Origin: Didymella arachidicola
Lineage: Eukaryota; Ascomycota; Dothideomycetes; Pleosporales; Didymellaceae
Direction: 5' to 3'
Assembly (NCBI GenBank): GCA_016630955.3
Contig: CM049997.1
Span: 186,001-250,000 of the forward strand
Length of the DNA stretch: 64,000 nt
This document shows, piece by piece, positions 42,943 to 55,172 of the stretch. Made by a program: the position numbers and the translations under genes. The notes below the pieces were generated by a model. It worked only from the letters and a program-made list of their open reading frames with translations, searched no databases and was not told where the DNA came from. Every line of letters starts with the position of its first letter. The first letter of the stretch is position 1.

Positions 42943-43938
42943 CTACAGAGCCTTCTCAGCCTCGTCAATGAGCCTCTCAACCTGGAAGTTTGAATCGCCA
43001 GCTGTGAACTGCTTCAGCAGCTCTCCCCGCCCTCTGCCCTCCTCGCTCTGCACGTAGAACTTCTGCATGCACATGACCAGCCACCTCGCCTCGTCCACAC
43101 TGATACCTCTGTTCTCAATCACCAAACCTTGACCAAGGACAAGATTGTGACTGCTCGCCAGCTCCTGGTGGAACGTGATGGTTGTGTGTGGGCTGGCGAA
43201 CTCGCCGCGCAGCTTGAATTCGGCGAGAGATGTGAAGAGCAAGGTCGTAGTGTCCTTATGGGGGTGGGCGAACTGCAGGTAGTGCAGCTCGGCGGCTTGC
43301 TGAGTCTGGCCGCTGACCTGCTCGCCTTCTTGAGCCTCGACAGGAATCTCGCGCGGCACGGGTAGCACGAATGCAGGATGTTGCTTAGCGGTCTGAAGCA
43401 ACGAATTGAACGTGCTCGCAGGGACGGCGAAATGTATGCTCTGTGGGTTGGAGGCGTGGCGCAGCCTCCACAGTGTCTCAATCTCCTTGTTGGGGAGCGT
43501 GCCGATTTTGGAGACGTCGAGGAAAGAGTCGAGTGTCTTGACGCCTGGCGGGGGCGCATTGGGGTCGCGGGGCATCGGTGGCGGAGGCGGCGATGGCCAT
43601 GGCGACGATGATGCAGACGAGGCAGGCGATGCGCTTGATGCCGACGATGGCGAAGGAGGTGGTGTCAGAGGCCCTGTCGCGCCAGGAACAACAGCTGCCT
43701 TCCTCAGCTCCTCAATCTTCTCCTTGTGCTTCTCCTTCAGCTCAGAGACGTCCTTGACACCCTCCTGCTTCGCCTTCAAAGCGAGCTTGTCCTTGTACTT
43801 GGATAGTATCCTCTCTTCGGTGCCATGCGTCGCGAGGAAGCGCACATCTTGAACTTGGGCCCAGCGGCGCTGGAAAAACCGGGGATTTGACAAGGGCTGG
43901 CGGAGCGCGTGCCGCAGGGCAGGTATGCGGAGTGACAT
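42943..43938 (-). CDS. ATP11: Mitochondrial F1-ATPase assembly factor 1
   Basis: Matrix chaperone that binds free F1 beta subunit during assembly of ATP synthase. Single exon, 331 aa. The N-terminus MSLRIPALRHALRQPLSNPR followed by FFQRRWAQVQDVRFLA is rich in Arg and lacks acids, a good mitochondrial presequence. A coiled-coil-like helix follows (LSKYKDKLALKAKQEGVKDV to KIEELRKAA), then a Ser/Pro/Ala low-complexity linker at about 88-128. The ATP11 fold begins at VKTLDSFLDVSKIGTLPNKE, then ETLWRLRHA, STFNSLLQTAKQHPAFVLPV, ELHYLQFAHP and TTLLFTSLAEFKLRGEFA, the signature order of ATPAF1. The Ser/Pro linker is longer than in yeast. Divergent from the ArfGAP gene, 1.1 kb apart. Confidence 0.93.
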   Translation of the reverse strand: MSLRIPALRHALRQPLSNPRFFQRRWAQVQDVRFLATHGTEERILSKYKDKLALKAKQEGVKDVSELKEKHKEKIEELRKAAVVPGATGPLTPPPSPSSASSASPASSASSSPWPSPPPPPMPRDPNAPPPGVKTLDSFLDVSKIGTLPNKEIETLWRLRHASNPQSIHFAVPASTFNSLLQTAKQHPAFVLPVPREIPVEAQEGEQVSGQTQQAAELHYLQFAHPHKDTTTLLFTSLAEFKLRGEFASPHTTITFHQELASSHNLVLGQGLVIENRGISVDEARWLVMCMQKFYVQSEEGRGRGELLKQFTAGDSNFQVERLIDEAEKAL

Positions 43939-45052
43939 GGCTGTTGATGGTGTCGTCCGTCAATAATGACGAACTTGCAGCTCGAACTCGAGGCTCGAAA
44001 AGCGCCCGTGGACTTCGGAGGACTGAGGCTCCCCATTGGCTGGCCGGACCAGACTCCATCACAATGGGTGATCTCTTTCCACTTCAAGACCGCGGTATTG
44101 AACCGAGTCAACGTCGGAAATGAGTAACCGCTGAAGAGAGCGGGAACGGACTGATGCTGCTGGGAGCGTGTCGAAATACGAGGTTGATGAGCAGGAAATT
44201 CGTGATGGTTGTCGTCGTATGAGGCTGCACGGGGCTCCATGAACGCTGAGCACATGTTGAGAAATCCACCTAACAATCTCTACTGTACGTGTTTCCTTGA
44301 GAGACGAGCAAGCCCTCACAGGCAGCTTCACATAGCAATCCTTCACGTCCACGCTCGTCCTCGCCACGGCCCCTCTAGAGCGCTGTACTTGCATATTCGT
44401 CATGTGGCTTGATGCTCGAAATAGGTAGACATGCAGAAGGGACACATCGCCGGGTGACGCGCGCAGATATGCAAGCAATACTTCTGCCTTGAAGGCACGC
44501 GTGTGTCACAGGCACGGGCTGCGTATTGGGGCTCTGGAGCGCAGACAGCGGCTGGGTGATGAACCAGTGCCTTGTCCCATCCATCCATGTCTCACATTCG
44601 GCCTTCGTTCCTGCGTGACAAGCTGTAGCGCCGTCTGGCACCCCGCCGCTCAGAGCTGCGCCTGCCTTGTGATCGGCGCACAAAGACGCTTGAATGCACG
44701 TCGACGTCTGCTCGGTCTTTGCGCCCATTGCGGCTCTGCTCCTGACTTCACACGCGTCGCTCCATATATAGCGTTACCCAGCAACATACTTACGTCGACC
44801 CCGCAGCAGCGCTGCAAGCCATAGCGCAACCTTCCCGCGCGCCGGGCAACTCCACATTAATTAAGCGTACGATCCCAGGGCTCGATTGATACCCGAACTT
44901 GAGAAGCCCCGGACTCCCTTTCTTGGGCCAGGCATGCTGCTTTCCACCTGCGCGCCCTGAGCACCGACTTGCGCCTTGCGACGCCCACCCAGCGCTCCCT
45001 ATCTATCCACGTTGGCTGCGCGCTGCTGCTTGGACCCTTGCGAGTTGAGACC
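43939..45052. other. Divergent intergenic region, ATP11 and ArfGAP genes
   Basis: 1.1 kb between two divergent start codons. A TATATA-like stretch at about 44765-44770 lies 290 bp before the ArfGAP start. No gene or RNA was recognised. Confidence 0.4.
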
Positions 45053-48000
45053 ATGGGCCAGGTTGCGAGTAGAGCAGGCGAGGGCGAGCCGCTGTACCTG
45101 CGCGACCAGACTCGATGTACGCCGTCGACGCTACCGATCGCCCTGCGAATGCGCTGCTAACAAGCCGCAGTCTCGGTCGCTGCCTGCACCATCGCCAACG
45201 CCCGCGGCCGCACGCTGCTGAACATCTCGCCGAATGCCTTCCCCGCGGCAAGGTATAGCCCGAGGAGGGAGCTCGGAGACGAGAGCGTTATAGAGTACAT
45301 CCAGGTACGGGTTGCGCAAGGTTCTGGGCAGGGCGCAATGCTAAACATTGTTTGTATAGGATCCAGACGCACCACCAAACGCCGACGGGCCGCCATCCTT
45401 CCTTATCCGCCTACCAAACGACGAAGAGCTCACGTTCAACTTCACCTTCATACTGCGCCAGCAGCTAGCGGTGCCGTCGAACTACGCAAACGTCTCGCCG
45501 GACACCGTTGCACCGACTGGGCTGATTGACACATTCATAAACGGCCTGACATTTGTATTTGCGTCGAGTTCCAGAGAGCTCGACAATCTGGTTACGCGCG
45601 AGTTTCACGCCAACCCCAACCTCCACAAGAATCCGCAGGTCGAACTTGTCGGGGACTACACTACCGGCGGGAGCTCCTCAGTTTCGTTTCAGTGGGCCTG
45701 GAAGTTTACTCCTCCCAAGACCAACGAGTGCCGTGGCGGGGGGTGGCGCACCAGCTGCAGCGTTCGTACACCACAGCCTTGGACTTGAACATCAGCTGAC
45801 AGCATGAAGTTTGTAGAGTACGATCAGCGTGCGCACAGATTGGAGACGCTTGCCAGCTTTGCCTTTTGGGTACAGAGTATGCCTTCGTGGTTCGGGAACC
45901 TGCATACCAGACGAGAAGCTGACGTGGACAGACACAGCAAAGGCCGCCCTTCAAAGCCCGAAGACTGCACCACGACTAGAACTTGGCGTACCACCAAGGC
46001 TGCGAGTGCCTTCAGCGCAATCGATCGATTCGCGAGTAAGCGACTCAGCAGACGAGAATCGCGACTGGGACAGCGCCCCTCCGAGATCTCCAATATTCGA
46101 AGCCATACCGGAGAATGGTCTCAGTCTGGTGTCAACACAGGCCACGGCCCTCACAAGCGCGTCAGTCAAAGTTGACGTTCTGCGGCCGGGAGAGGATCTT
46201 AGCCAAACCGACGATGGACCTTTGTTCAGAGCGACCATGAAATCGCTAGAGCAAAAGACCGGAAATATGCGCATGCGATGGAAGAAAGTGCTGAAGCGAG
46301 CAGAATCCGCCATGGAAGCGCAGGTCAACTGCAACAACGCCATGTCAGACCTGATGGATGCCCTCAAAGAGGTCTCGAACTCCAACGCAAGCGCTGTGCA
46401 GCCTGCCATCGACCACTACTTCGACAAGATCGCGAAGGACATCCTTGCATACGAGCGATCAAATGCGACCAACATCCAAAAGCTTATTATTGATCCGATT
46501 TACAAGCTCTACAATATTGACATCAAGCAAGCGGAGACCAAACGAAAAGACTTCGAAGAAGAGAGCAAGGACTACTACCAGTATCTTGGACGCTATCTGG
46601 GACAACGACAAGACTCCCTCAAAGAAAAGAAGCGCGCGGAGACAGACTCGAAATACCAAGACAAGAGGCGGAAGTTTGAGCTCAAGCGGTTCGATTACTC
46701 CTCGTTCATGCAGGATTTACATGGTGGACGCAAAGACCAGGAAGTCTTGTCACACTTGACAAGATATGCGGATACGCAAGCCAATAACTTCCTCTCGACT
46801 GCAAAGATCATTGAAACTATGCTCCCGCAATTAGAAGCGTTGAGTCAAGAAGTCAGGGAAGCAGACAAAGAATTCCAGCTTCAGAGAACAGGCAGGGAGG
46901 AGAAGAGAAGGGCCTTGGAGAAGGACAGCAAGTCATTCGATGCGCCTTCCTCGCAAAACGCACCAGCCTTGGCAACCGCTAACGGGACTGTACCAAGAGC
47001 ACCATCAAGCGCAGATGGCTCAGAGTTTCCTCGGCGAAAGTCGAGTATAGCACCAGTGTTCCAGAGCACTGTCAGCCCACCGCCGCTCCCTACATCGACA
47101 TCCTATGTTAGCTCTCCTCAAAGTCCCGAAGCCAGCAAGGCTACACTTGCAGCCATAACCCCTCAACCAGACAAGTTCAAGGGCATTCGTGATTTAGAAG
47201 ATCGGGCATGTCTGACCGAATTGGCACCCGGTGCCCATCGTAAGGAGGGTCTATTGTGGGCCCTGAGCCGACCGGGTAGTCACGTTGATCCCAAGGGTCT
47301 AAACAAGCAGGCATGGCATAAGTGAGTACTGCATTCCTGCTACAACAGACACATTTCTGACTGTCATATAGGTTCTGGATTGTATTGGACCAAGGCAAGC
47401 TGTCTGAATACACGAACTGGAAGCAAAGCCTAGAACTCCACATGGATCCAATAGATCTGCGTATGGCGTCAGTCCGCGAAGCGCGCAATGCGGACAGGCG
47501 TTTCTGCTTCGAGGTCATTACGCCCAACTTCACTAGGGTCTACCAAGCCACCAATGAGGACGATCTGAGGTCATGGATCTCTGCTGTCAACAACGCTCTA
47601 CAAACTGCAGTGGAGTCTGCACCAAAGAATGATCGCCCTTCGACCGACTCAATACCTGGTCAAGTCCGTCGAGACATTGCATCAGTCTTGACTGGGAAGA
47701 GCCCATCGTTGTCGAGCAAGGGGAACAACTACGGCGCTAGAGCGCCATCCAGACACGCCACAGTCGGCGACAAGCCCGGATACAGACGCGAAGAGCCTGT
47801 AGGCGACGAGGGTAAGCTTCTCAGGCAGGTCCGCGAAGCCGACGCTGGCAACAGAGTATGTGCGGATTGCGGCTCAGAGTCCAAGGCCGACTGGGTATCA
47901 ATCAACCTTGGTATCGTCATCTGCATCGAATGCAGTGGCATTCATCGCTCATTGGGAACTCACATTACCAAGGTTCGGTCTTTGACACTCGACGTCAATT

Positions 48001-48758
48001 CCTTCACGCCCGATATCATCGAAATACTGCTGAAGGTCGGCAATCGTGTCAGCAACATGATCTGGGAAGCAAGGCTCGATCCGTCTATAAAACCGGGGCC
48101 GATGTCAACAAGGGAACAGAGACTGCGTTTCATCACGACCAAGTACTCGGACCGGGCATACGTCGCTCCCATCTCATCAACTGTCTCGCATTACGGCACT
48201 CCAGATGAGACACTCCTCGCCTCAGTCAAGAAGAACGACATCCAGAATGTGTTATACGCGCTTGCGTTACGGGCAAACCCCAACTGTCGAGACCGATCGC
48301 GAGGGACACATGTAGTGTTTCTGGCTCTTGCGGCCGCCGATCCTGCGTCTCCTTCTGCTGCAGCGTCTCCAGCAACCTCACCCGGTCGCGACGCACGACC
48401 ATCAACACCTCAGCCAGTACGCAAACCTTTCTCGGTGGCCGAGCTTTTACTGCAGAATGGAGCAGATCTGCCCATCACAGCAGCGCCCATTCCATTAAGC
48501 CCATCCGCACGCCAATACCTCGACTTCAAAGCGGACCAAAAGACAGGGAAGCGGATACTGCCTGTAGTAGCCGGCGGCCAGCCAAATCCCAGTGGAGACG
48601 TTCTGCCCGCGCTACCACACATCACAGCCGGCAATGGTAGTACGCCCTCCGAGCGGGCACGTGAACGGGAAGCACGACTGCAAAAGCGGGTATCTGCCAG
48701 CGGAAGGTTGGTCAAGAATACATTCCAAGATCTCGCCGAAGGTAAGCGTGGCTCGTAG
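45053..48758 (+). CDS. BAR-PH-ArfGAP protein (Csx2/centaurin type)
   Basis: GTPase-activating protein for Arf, with membrane-curvature and lipid sensing; endocytic or Golgi traffic. Exons: 45053-45116, 45171-45304, 45360-45761, 45810-45876, 45932-47321 and 47372-48758; introns 54, 55, 48, 55 and 50 nt; 1147 aa. The start MGQVASRAGEGEPLYLRDQT has Gly2, a possible myristoylation site. A conserved beta-rich N-terminal region follows (SVAACTIANARGRTLLNISP, ELTFNFTFILRQQ, SVSFQWAWKF). The BAR helical region is about 320-550 (LFRATMKSLEQKTGNMRMRW, DHYFDKIAKDILAYER). The PH domain is roughly 640-795, with WHKFWIVLDQGKLSEYTNWK assembled across the last intron. The ArfGAP zinc finger begins near 850: CADCGSESKADWVSINLG then ICIECSGIHRSLGTHITKVR, spacing Cx2Cx16Cx2C with the catalytic Arg. 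Degenerate ankyrin-like sequence follows. The C-terminus is uncertain: a GTAAGC donor at 48742 could splice to a different tail. Confidence 0.92.
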
Positions 48759-49449
48759 GGCTAGCCGACGCTTACGTGTTTTGTTTGCTTCTAGTTTATA
48801 CCTGCCCTGGGTGGCTTGCGGGATTGCGCGATGGGTGTCGACAGGATGACTGCCATGTGTACATGACTCCGCGAAGACTGTTGGGAATGATCGATTTGGA
48901 TGACAGATACTGCGTAGCAGGCTTTGAATAGCCGTGATAATGTCTACACGTTGCGTGTGCTTCTAGAAGCAGTCACTAAGCTCGTTGTTGAAGTTGAGTA
49001 TCATTGGAGGGGATATGTCCGTGGTCTGTCAAATGGTCCAACGGGAGCGTATGAGCCTGTACGTATCGCAGTGGTGTGATACTAGCTAGCCTGTGATACT
49101 TCCTTTCGGCACATCTCTCCTGCGAGCCGAGAGTCTGACTCAAAGCTGAGCTTTGTGAGAGTGACTGTTCTTCGAACGCTACTGTACCGTTGCCTATTCT
49201 CACTCCAAGAGTGTGGCGGAGAGCAGCATACTGCTACAATTGAGTGCCATGAGCTACATCGAATAGTGCAGCCTCAGTTATACAATATTCGTGAGTCATA
49301 CGACTAATGAATTTGTGGTGTTGGTGGCAGTGAACACACTCCACACGTGACATGGCCCCACTTCTCAAGGTTGCGCCAGGCTTGCGCACGAATTTCGCCA
49401 AAGTCGAATTTAAGACGCGGCGACCCCACCTTAGCAACGACAACACAAA
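48759..49449. other. Intergenic, ArfGAP 3' region to eIF3b promoter
   Basis: 691 bp. The first 180 bp could hold an alternative last exon of the ArfGAP gene (acceptor CTTCTAG at 48795, open to a stop near 48930). The rest is promoter and leader of eIF3b. No other gene seen. Confidence 0.45.
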
Positions 49450-51763
49450 ATGGCGACTTCATACGAGAACCTCCCGCTGGAGGATGACGAGTTCGACGAG
49501 TCCCAGATCGACTTCACCGATATCGAAGAACAGTTCCAAGTGCGCCTCGACGAGGGCCTCGACGCCTTTGTCGTTATCGATGGCTTGCCTGTTGTCCCCG
49601 AGGACAGCAAGGGCAAGCTTGTCAAGTTTGTGTTGAGGAAGCTGAACAGCGTGGGCCGCGTCAAGGATGATGGCGTTCACATGCCCGTGAACGACGAGGG
49701 CAAGACCGAGGGGTATGTGGGAATCTGAGGGCATCGCAGGCTTTGTTCGTGCGACCAAGCACTCGCGCGGCCTGCAGGCAACTCCATACTGACTATCTCG
49801 CAGCTATGCTTTTGTCGAGTACAGCGCGCCCGCCGAGGCCATTGCCGCCGTCAAGCAGCTCCACGGAACCCCGCTCGACAAGAGGCACACCATGGCCGTT
49901 AACAAGCTCACCGACATCGACCGCTACGGAAAGGAGGGTCGCATTGATGAGGAGTACCACGAGCCTGAGATCCCGCCTTTCGAGCAGAAGGAGCACCTGA
50001 GGTGGTGGCTAGGCGACGCCGACGGCCGTGACCAGGTCGCCTTTTACCGTGGCGAGAAGGTCGGCGTGTTCTGGAATGACAAGGAAGACCCGCCCGAGGT
50101 TGTTGTCGATCGCGAGAACTGGACAGAGTCCTTCATCCAGTGGTCGCCGAGGGGAACGTTCCTCACTTCGATCCACGCGCAGGGTGTACAGCTGTGGGGT
50201 GGCAAAGCCTGGAGCAGACAAAAGCGTTTCGCGCATCCCGGCGTCAATCTCGTGGACTACTCCCCCGGCGAGAACTACCTGACCACCTGGTCGCACCGCC
50301 CGCTGCAGGTCGACGAGAACCATCCTGTTCCGTCCCTTTCGCTCGAGGAGGATGGCAAGAACTACATCATCTGGGACATCGCGACCGGCAAGCCTCTCCG
50401 TTCATTCGCTACAATCGACGTCCCCAGCGGTATCGATGCGGATGGCAACCCAATCAAGAAGAAGATGCAGTGGCCAACATTCAAGTGGTCAGCTGATGAC
50501 AAGTACGTTGCTCGTCTGACCCAGGGCCAGTCCATCTCCGTCTACGAATTGCCTAGGATGAACCTGCTCGACAAATCTTCCATCAAGATCGAGGGCGTTG
50601 TAGACTTTGAGTGGGCTCCTGCTACCCCCAAGCGTGAGGGTATCAAGACCTACGAACAGCTTTTCTGCTACTGGACTCCTGAGCTCGGCAGTAACCCCGC
50701 GAAGGTCGGTCTCATGTCTGTCCCCTCCAAGGAGATTGTCCGTACACGAAACCTCTTCAACGTCTCTGACGCCAAGCTCCACTGGCAATCAGAGGCTGCC
50801 TACGTTTGCGTCAAGGTCGATCGTCACTCCAAGTCCAAGAAGTCTCTGGCTACAAACCTCGAGATCTTCCGCGTCAAGGAGAAGGGCGTGCCTGTCGAAG
50901 TTGTCGACTCCATCAAGGATACCGTTATCAACTTCGCCTGGGAGCCAAAGGGCAACCGTTTCGTCCTCATCACCACTGGTGAGGTCGTTGTCCAGGCTGC
51001 CGTTCCCCCCAAGACCGCAGTCTCCTTCTTTGCCCCCGAGAAGCTCAAGGGCGGTGCCCCCGGTAACTTCCGCCACATCCGCACCGTCGACAAGAAGAAC
51101 AGCAACGCCATCTACTGGTCACCCAGGGGCCGCTTCGTCGTCGTCGCCGCTCTCCAGTCCCAGCAATCCTTCGACCTCGACTTCTGGGATCTCAGCTTCG
51201 AGAAGCCCAAAGACGAGTCCGAGAAGGGTGACAAAGAGCTCCTCGCAAACCTGCAGCTCATGGACACAGCCGAGCACTACGGCGTCACAGACATCGAATG
51301 GGACCCCACAGGCCGCTACGTCGCAACCGTCGCATCCGCTTTCCGCCACCGCATGGAGAACGGCTACCACCTGTACGACTTCAAGGGCACCCTGCTGCGC
51401 GAAGAGCACATCGACGGCTTCAAGCAGCTCCTGTGGCGCCCGCGCCCCCCAACACTCCTGTCCAAGGAGGAGCAGGCCGAGATCCGCAAGAACCTCCGCA
51501 ACTACTCCAAGATCTTCGACGAGCAGGACGCCGTCAAGAAGAGCAGCGCCAACCGTGCCGTCATCGACGACCGCCGCGAGAAGCTCCGCGCGTGGAACGA
51601 GTGGCGCGAGGAAGTCGCCCAGCGGCTGCGCGAGGAGGGCGCCGATCTGGAAATCGCGGCCGCCAAGGGCGAGACTCCCGGTGAGGCTGAGGGCGGCGAG
51701 GCGGAGGAGATTGAGGAGATTGTCGAGGAGATTATCGAGGAGAGCGAGGAGATTCTGAATTAG
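49450..51763 (+). CDS. PRT1: Translation initiation factor eIF3 subunit b
   Basis: Core scaffold subunit of eIF3, binding eIF3a, g, i and j and the 40S subunit. Exons are 49450-49712 and 49804-51763 with a 91-nt phase-2 intron; 740 aa. The N-terminus is acidic ([20 protein letters not shown]), followed by the RRM at about 38-125 ([20 protein letters not shown], then [20 protein letters not shown] after the intron). A nine-bladed WD-type propeller follows, seen as [68 protein letters not shown] and [16 protein letters not shown]. The C-terminal helix [20 protein letters not shown] to [11 protein letters not shown] is the part that binds eIF3i/g. The very end is Glu/Ile-rich. Length and layout match fungal eIF3b. 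It lies 13 kb from eIF3j, its direct RRM partner. Confidence 0.97.
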
Positions 51764-54744
51764 ACAACCACTGCTTGTGTAGCGGTTATGTAGTGGAGAA
51801 ATGGATGTATGAGAGATGAGTAGATGGTCTTTTTGCTATTCTTGCTCTATCGAAATGCTACACCCCTTGTCACGATAACATCGCCAGCTATCAAATCTCC
51901 CTCTGCTGAAACACAATATACTGTCCAAAGCACCCACCTCTTGTTGATCTATGCATCGCCTAAGTACTGCGATCAAAGGAATTAGCTGCTTGCCGGCGTC
52001 GTCCTGCATAGCATGACATGATCTAGTAGTTCGGAACCACTGACAGAAGTGTCGCGCTCGTCGTCGCTTGCAATTGGATGATCATCACGAGGCTTGCGAT
52101 AGTACGACTTCTTGTGGTGAGTTGCAATGGCGTGCCATCTCGAGTGGTCATGAGGTGTGAGATTGTCGTTTTGTTGTAGTCATACTGGCGTGTAGTCACG
52201 GAGGTGAGGCATGAGACCTGCGAGGGTCGTCTCGTTGCCCGAAGGAATCGCTCCTCTGACATCTTCTCCCCTGGTTGTAATCTATCCGAGCTGACAGCCT
52301 GGAGCAGTGGCGTTTCGATGTCCGACTACTTTGGCTACATCTCAACGAAGCCGGACAGAGATCATCACCAGTACCACGATTCAGCCAAGCAACATCTTGG
52401 CGTGCAATCACGGAGGTGGTCAAGAGGTCTGATACTGTCGTCTCGTTGCCAGTCGTTCTGGCGCGCGATCCGAAATCATCGTTAGGCTTGCAGTCGTGAG
52501 GCTGACATGTTTGTTGTGGTTTGCGCAGCAAACATTCCTTATTGCACCTTGGCGGCATGAGCTAGCCGTGTTCCCGACTTTTTTCGCTCTTTCCAATCGT
52601 CATTCATCAGACGAGGCTGCCTGCATATTTCAAGGCTGCTGTTGGCTCTTATTGTCGTTACGTGTTCGTGGTGCCTCACCAGACCTCCATGCCGAGAAAC
52701 GGGGTTGGTATCATTGCCAACAGCAAGAGTCGAGTTGCTCCGGTTAAGTCCTCGGGAAGGAGTTCTTGAGTGACAGTGTCCGATGTATTGCGATGCCTAC
52801 AGGCAGCCTGGTGCGGTGATCTCCGTTGTCATACCGTGCGAAAGCAGACTGTGGCCTTACCGATGAGCTCTTGACATCAGCAAGGTGATCAGCGGGAAAT
52901 CTTAAATGCAAGGGACCGTCGGATTGTACGCCTCTCGCACTGCTGCTAGCTTCCCGCAGGTTTGAGCTGATAATTTTGCGATGTCGCAAAGCCGTTGTTC
53001 AAATCTTTGGCATGACCGAAATTTTACCTAATTGTCTATGATACGTGAGATCTACAGCACAAAGGCGAATCATCGTCAGCTATGAATTAGCTGCGCAATA
53101 GAGTCGGGCTCAGTCGTGGAGCAATTGGTGCTGTTCGTGATAAAGAACTGTTTCATAGCGGTATGCCCTGCAGCAATTGAGCATGTCCAACGTCTGATTG
53201 GCCGACGTCCTGCGAGGATCCACATAAAGTAGCCTTGTTCGCTTTGACGCGTGTTGTTTTGTTAACCTGGCATTCTTTTCCTTCTCAATATATTGTACCA
53301 CATTGTGATATTACCACTTCATCTTTGCATCTCGCTTACGATCCCGCTAATCTTATAGCCGTACGATGATCTCACTACACCCGTCAGACTGACAAACGCA
53401 AAGATGCTTCATCTGGCTTCGAAAGGTGAAGCTGCACAGTGCGAAGGTCCAGCTCTTCGTGGTATGTCCTACATCGTACTAGCTTGACTCCAAAACCCAG
53501 GATCAATCACACAATCCCTATGCTTGGCTCGTAGGAAGTCCAGATTGGCTTGATTGCTCCACGCTGGCGGTCAGAGCGGTGTCCCAAGTCAACAACAAAC
53601 GTACAGTCGGCACATCACACCGACTGTGCATATCCGTGTGATACCGGTCGGGATCTAACCTCAGCTGAACAGCGTAGACCATGCCCTCTAAGATCGGACC
53701 GTATTGACTTCCTCGTAACCGGCATGCGGCTTCGGCTATGTTGTCGAAATTTGCACTGCTGGGGTTAAATGCGAAAGATGTTACTCACGCGCCTCATATG
53801 TTGTCTAGTTACCGTCTCGCGTTCGTATGCGCACCTTTCAAACGGATGCCATGGCTCCATTGAGGCGGCGCAGCGTATATCAAGCCTGACAACGCGGGCC
53901 TTGCCCGAAGGTACCGTACCTCGACGGACCGCGAGGTACGTGTTCGACGAAGCTTTATGGACGCTTAGCGTAAAAATGAGCGGTGAATGCTTGCTCCCTT
54001 GAGAGATTTTATAAGTCTGACCACATCCCGATGACCGCTTGCTAGGTATGTTGCTCAATCACCCGGTTGCCATTCAAGCCATTATGCCAGGTGAGTGTTT
54101 TTCTCCAGGACCACTGCACAATCGTGGCTAGTTCAAGCTGGCCTGTTCCCCTCGACAGGGGGTGGATTTCATATCGTCCAGTGGGGTTGCTGGCCTCTTC
54201 CCCGGGCATGGTCTGCGCTGCCAAAACCCTGCTTCGCTAAGACAGGCAAAGCGGCCAAACGCGATCTGGGCTCAGCCTCGTCGACGCCGCGACAGCCATA
54301 AAGGATCGATGGATTTCTCGACTGTCTTCGCCGTAATTGGTCGCCAATGGAAAGGCTCAATCGTCTTGCTCATTGCGTAGGGATGGGCGTTGACAGTACT
54401 TTGCGACAGGCCTTCCCGTCTTATCTGGCTGCGTGTACTCGAACCTGTTCCGAAGGCGTCCACATAGATTAGTGTCGATACGCAAGACATACAGCAGCAT
54501 GTGCAGGAGCCTTCATGTAGTGTCTCTGGCCTGCCTTTTCCAAAGTGTTGATCCCGTGGTCATTATAGCTTATGAATAGCAGGCCTACAACATTACGTGC
54601 AGACTTCCCACATGCTGGCTCGTGGTCTTTTTTGACCATGGGATCGCCGATGATGGGGGTTGTCGTTGATCTGATCCCGGGTTGATCTGATGTGCAATCT
54701 AGAAGACCAGGATGGCTGCTTCTCTTCTTCGAATGGCAGGCTGA
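51764..54744. other. Gene-poor region with degenerate minisatellite
   Basis: 3 kb with no exon I can support. It contains a degenerate 58-61 bp repeat (listed separately) and an 8-bp-stem palindrome, GTACCTCG/CGAGGTAC at 53916-53923 and 53932-53939. Base composition is balanced, so there is no obvious strong RIP signature. Confidence 0.45.
52129..52520. repeat. Degenerate minisatellite, about 58-61 bp unit
   Basis: Diverged copies start with GGCGTG or GGCGCG at 52129, 52187, 52399 and 52460. Shared blocks include TCACGGAGGTG and GTCGTCTCGTTGCC (for example 52196 onward and 52410 onward). Copies are interrupted by about 150 bp of unrelated sequence at 52247-52398. Related sequence (ATCATCACGAGGCTTGC against ATCATCGTTAGGCTTGC) suggests the array once extended left to about 52060. 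Identified by eye; copy boundaries are approximate. Confidence 0.6.
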
Positions 54745-55156
54745 TGTTACAGAGAAGCAGTACACCTGAGCGCACTTTCGAGACCGAACCACGAGCGACG
54801 CAATATCGGCTCAGAGTCCAATAATGCAGGTGCAGCTCTTTCAGAGCAAGCCGCTGGGACCGTTCTCCCACCTCTTCCAAGCGATCGGCGAGGAAGGATC
54901 CCTCTACACACTGTCGTGAGCGACCTACCCTTGACCTGTACTATTCGTGGCTGATCCAGTAATACAGTTAGGCAAGAAGAAACTCGTATACGTCTGGCAA
55001 TGTGTAGGCACTGTACCCCACTGTCTCTCCGATAGCTCCTGACTCTTGCAACAGTGCTATTGCGGTTATCCTTCGATACCGTATAGAAGCGCCGGGTGTC
55101 TTAACTGCCCTCATGCACGCTGTGGAAATTGCTGCGTCTCGAAAACCGTAGGGTAG
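54745..55156 (+). CDS. Small zinc-ribbon protein, copy 1 (5' end unresolved)
   Basis: Three segments join in frame: up to 54915, 54968-55003 and 55055-55156, with introns 54916-54967 (GTGAGC...ACAG, branch GCTGAT) and 55004-55054 (GTAGGC...ACAG, branch CTGAC). The C-terminal product reads LGKKKLVYVWQC, then CYCGYPSIPYRSAGC and LNCPHARCGNCC, a Cys/His pattern W-x-C-C-x-C-G ... C-x2-C-x-H/Y-x-R-C-x2-C that I associate with small zinc-binding fungal proteins. Upstream the same frame contains LSEQAAGTVLPPLP, which resembles LSEAATAGTVPDTSLP of the second copy at 57869. No ATG occurs in this frame between the stop at 54742 and 54915, so an upstream exon is missing or the copy is truncated. The stop lies in a 15-bp tandem duplication. 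Function is unknown. Confidence 0.55.
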
Positions 55157-55172
55157 TAAACCGTAGGGTAGT
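55143..55172 (+). repeat. 15-bp tandem duplication over a stop codon
   Basis: Two perfect copies of AAACCGTAGGGTAGT (55143-55157 and 55158-55172). The first contains the TAG stop of zinc-ribbon copy 1. The unit is in frame, but the stop in the first copy ends translation. Confidence 0.9.
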
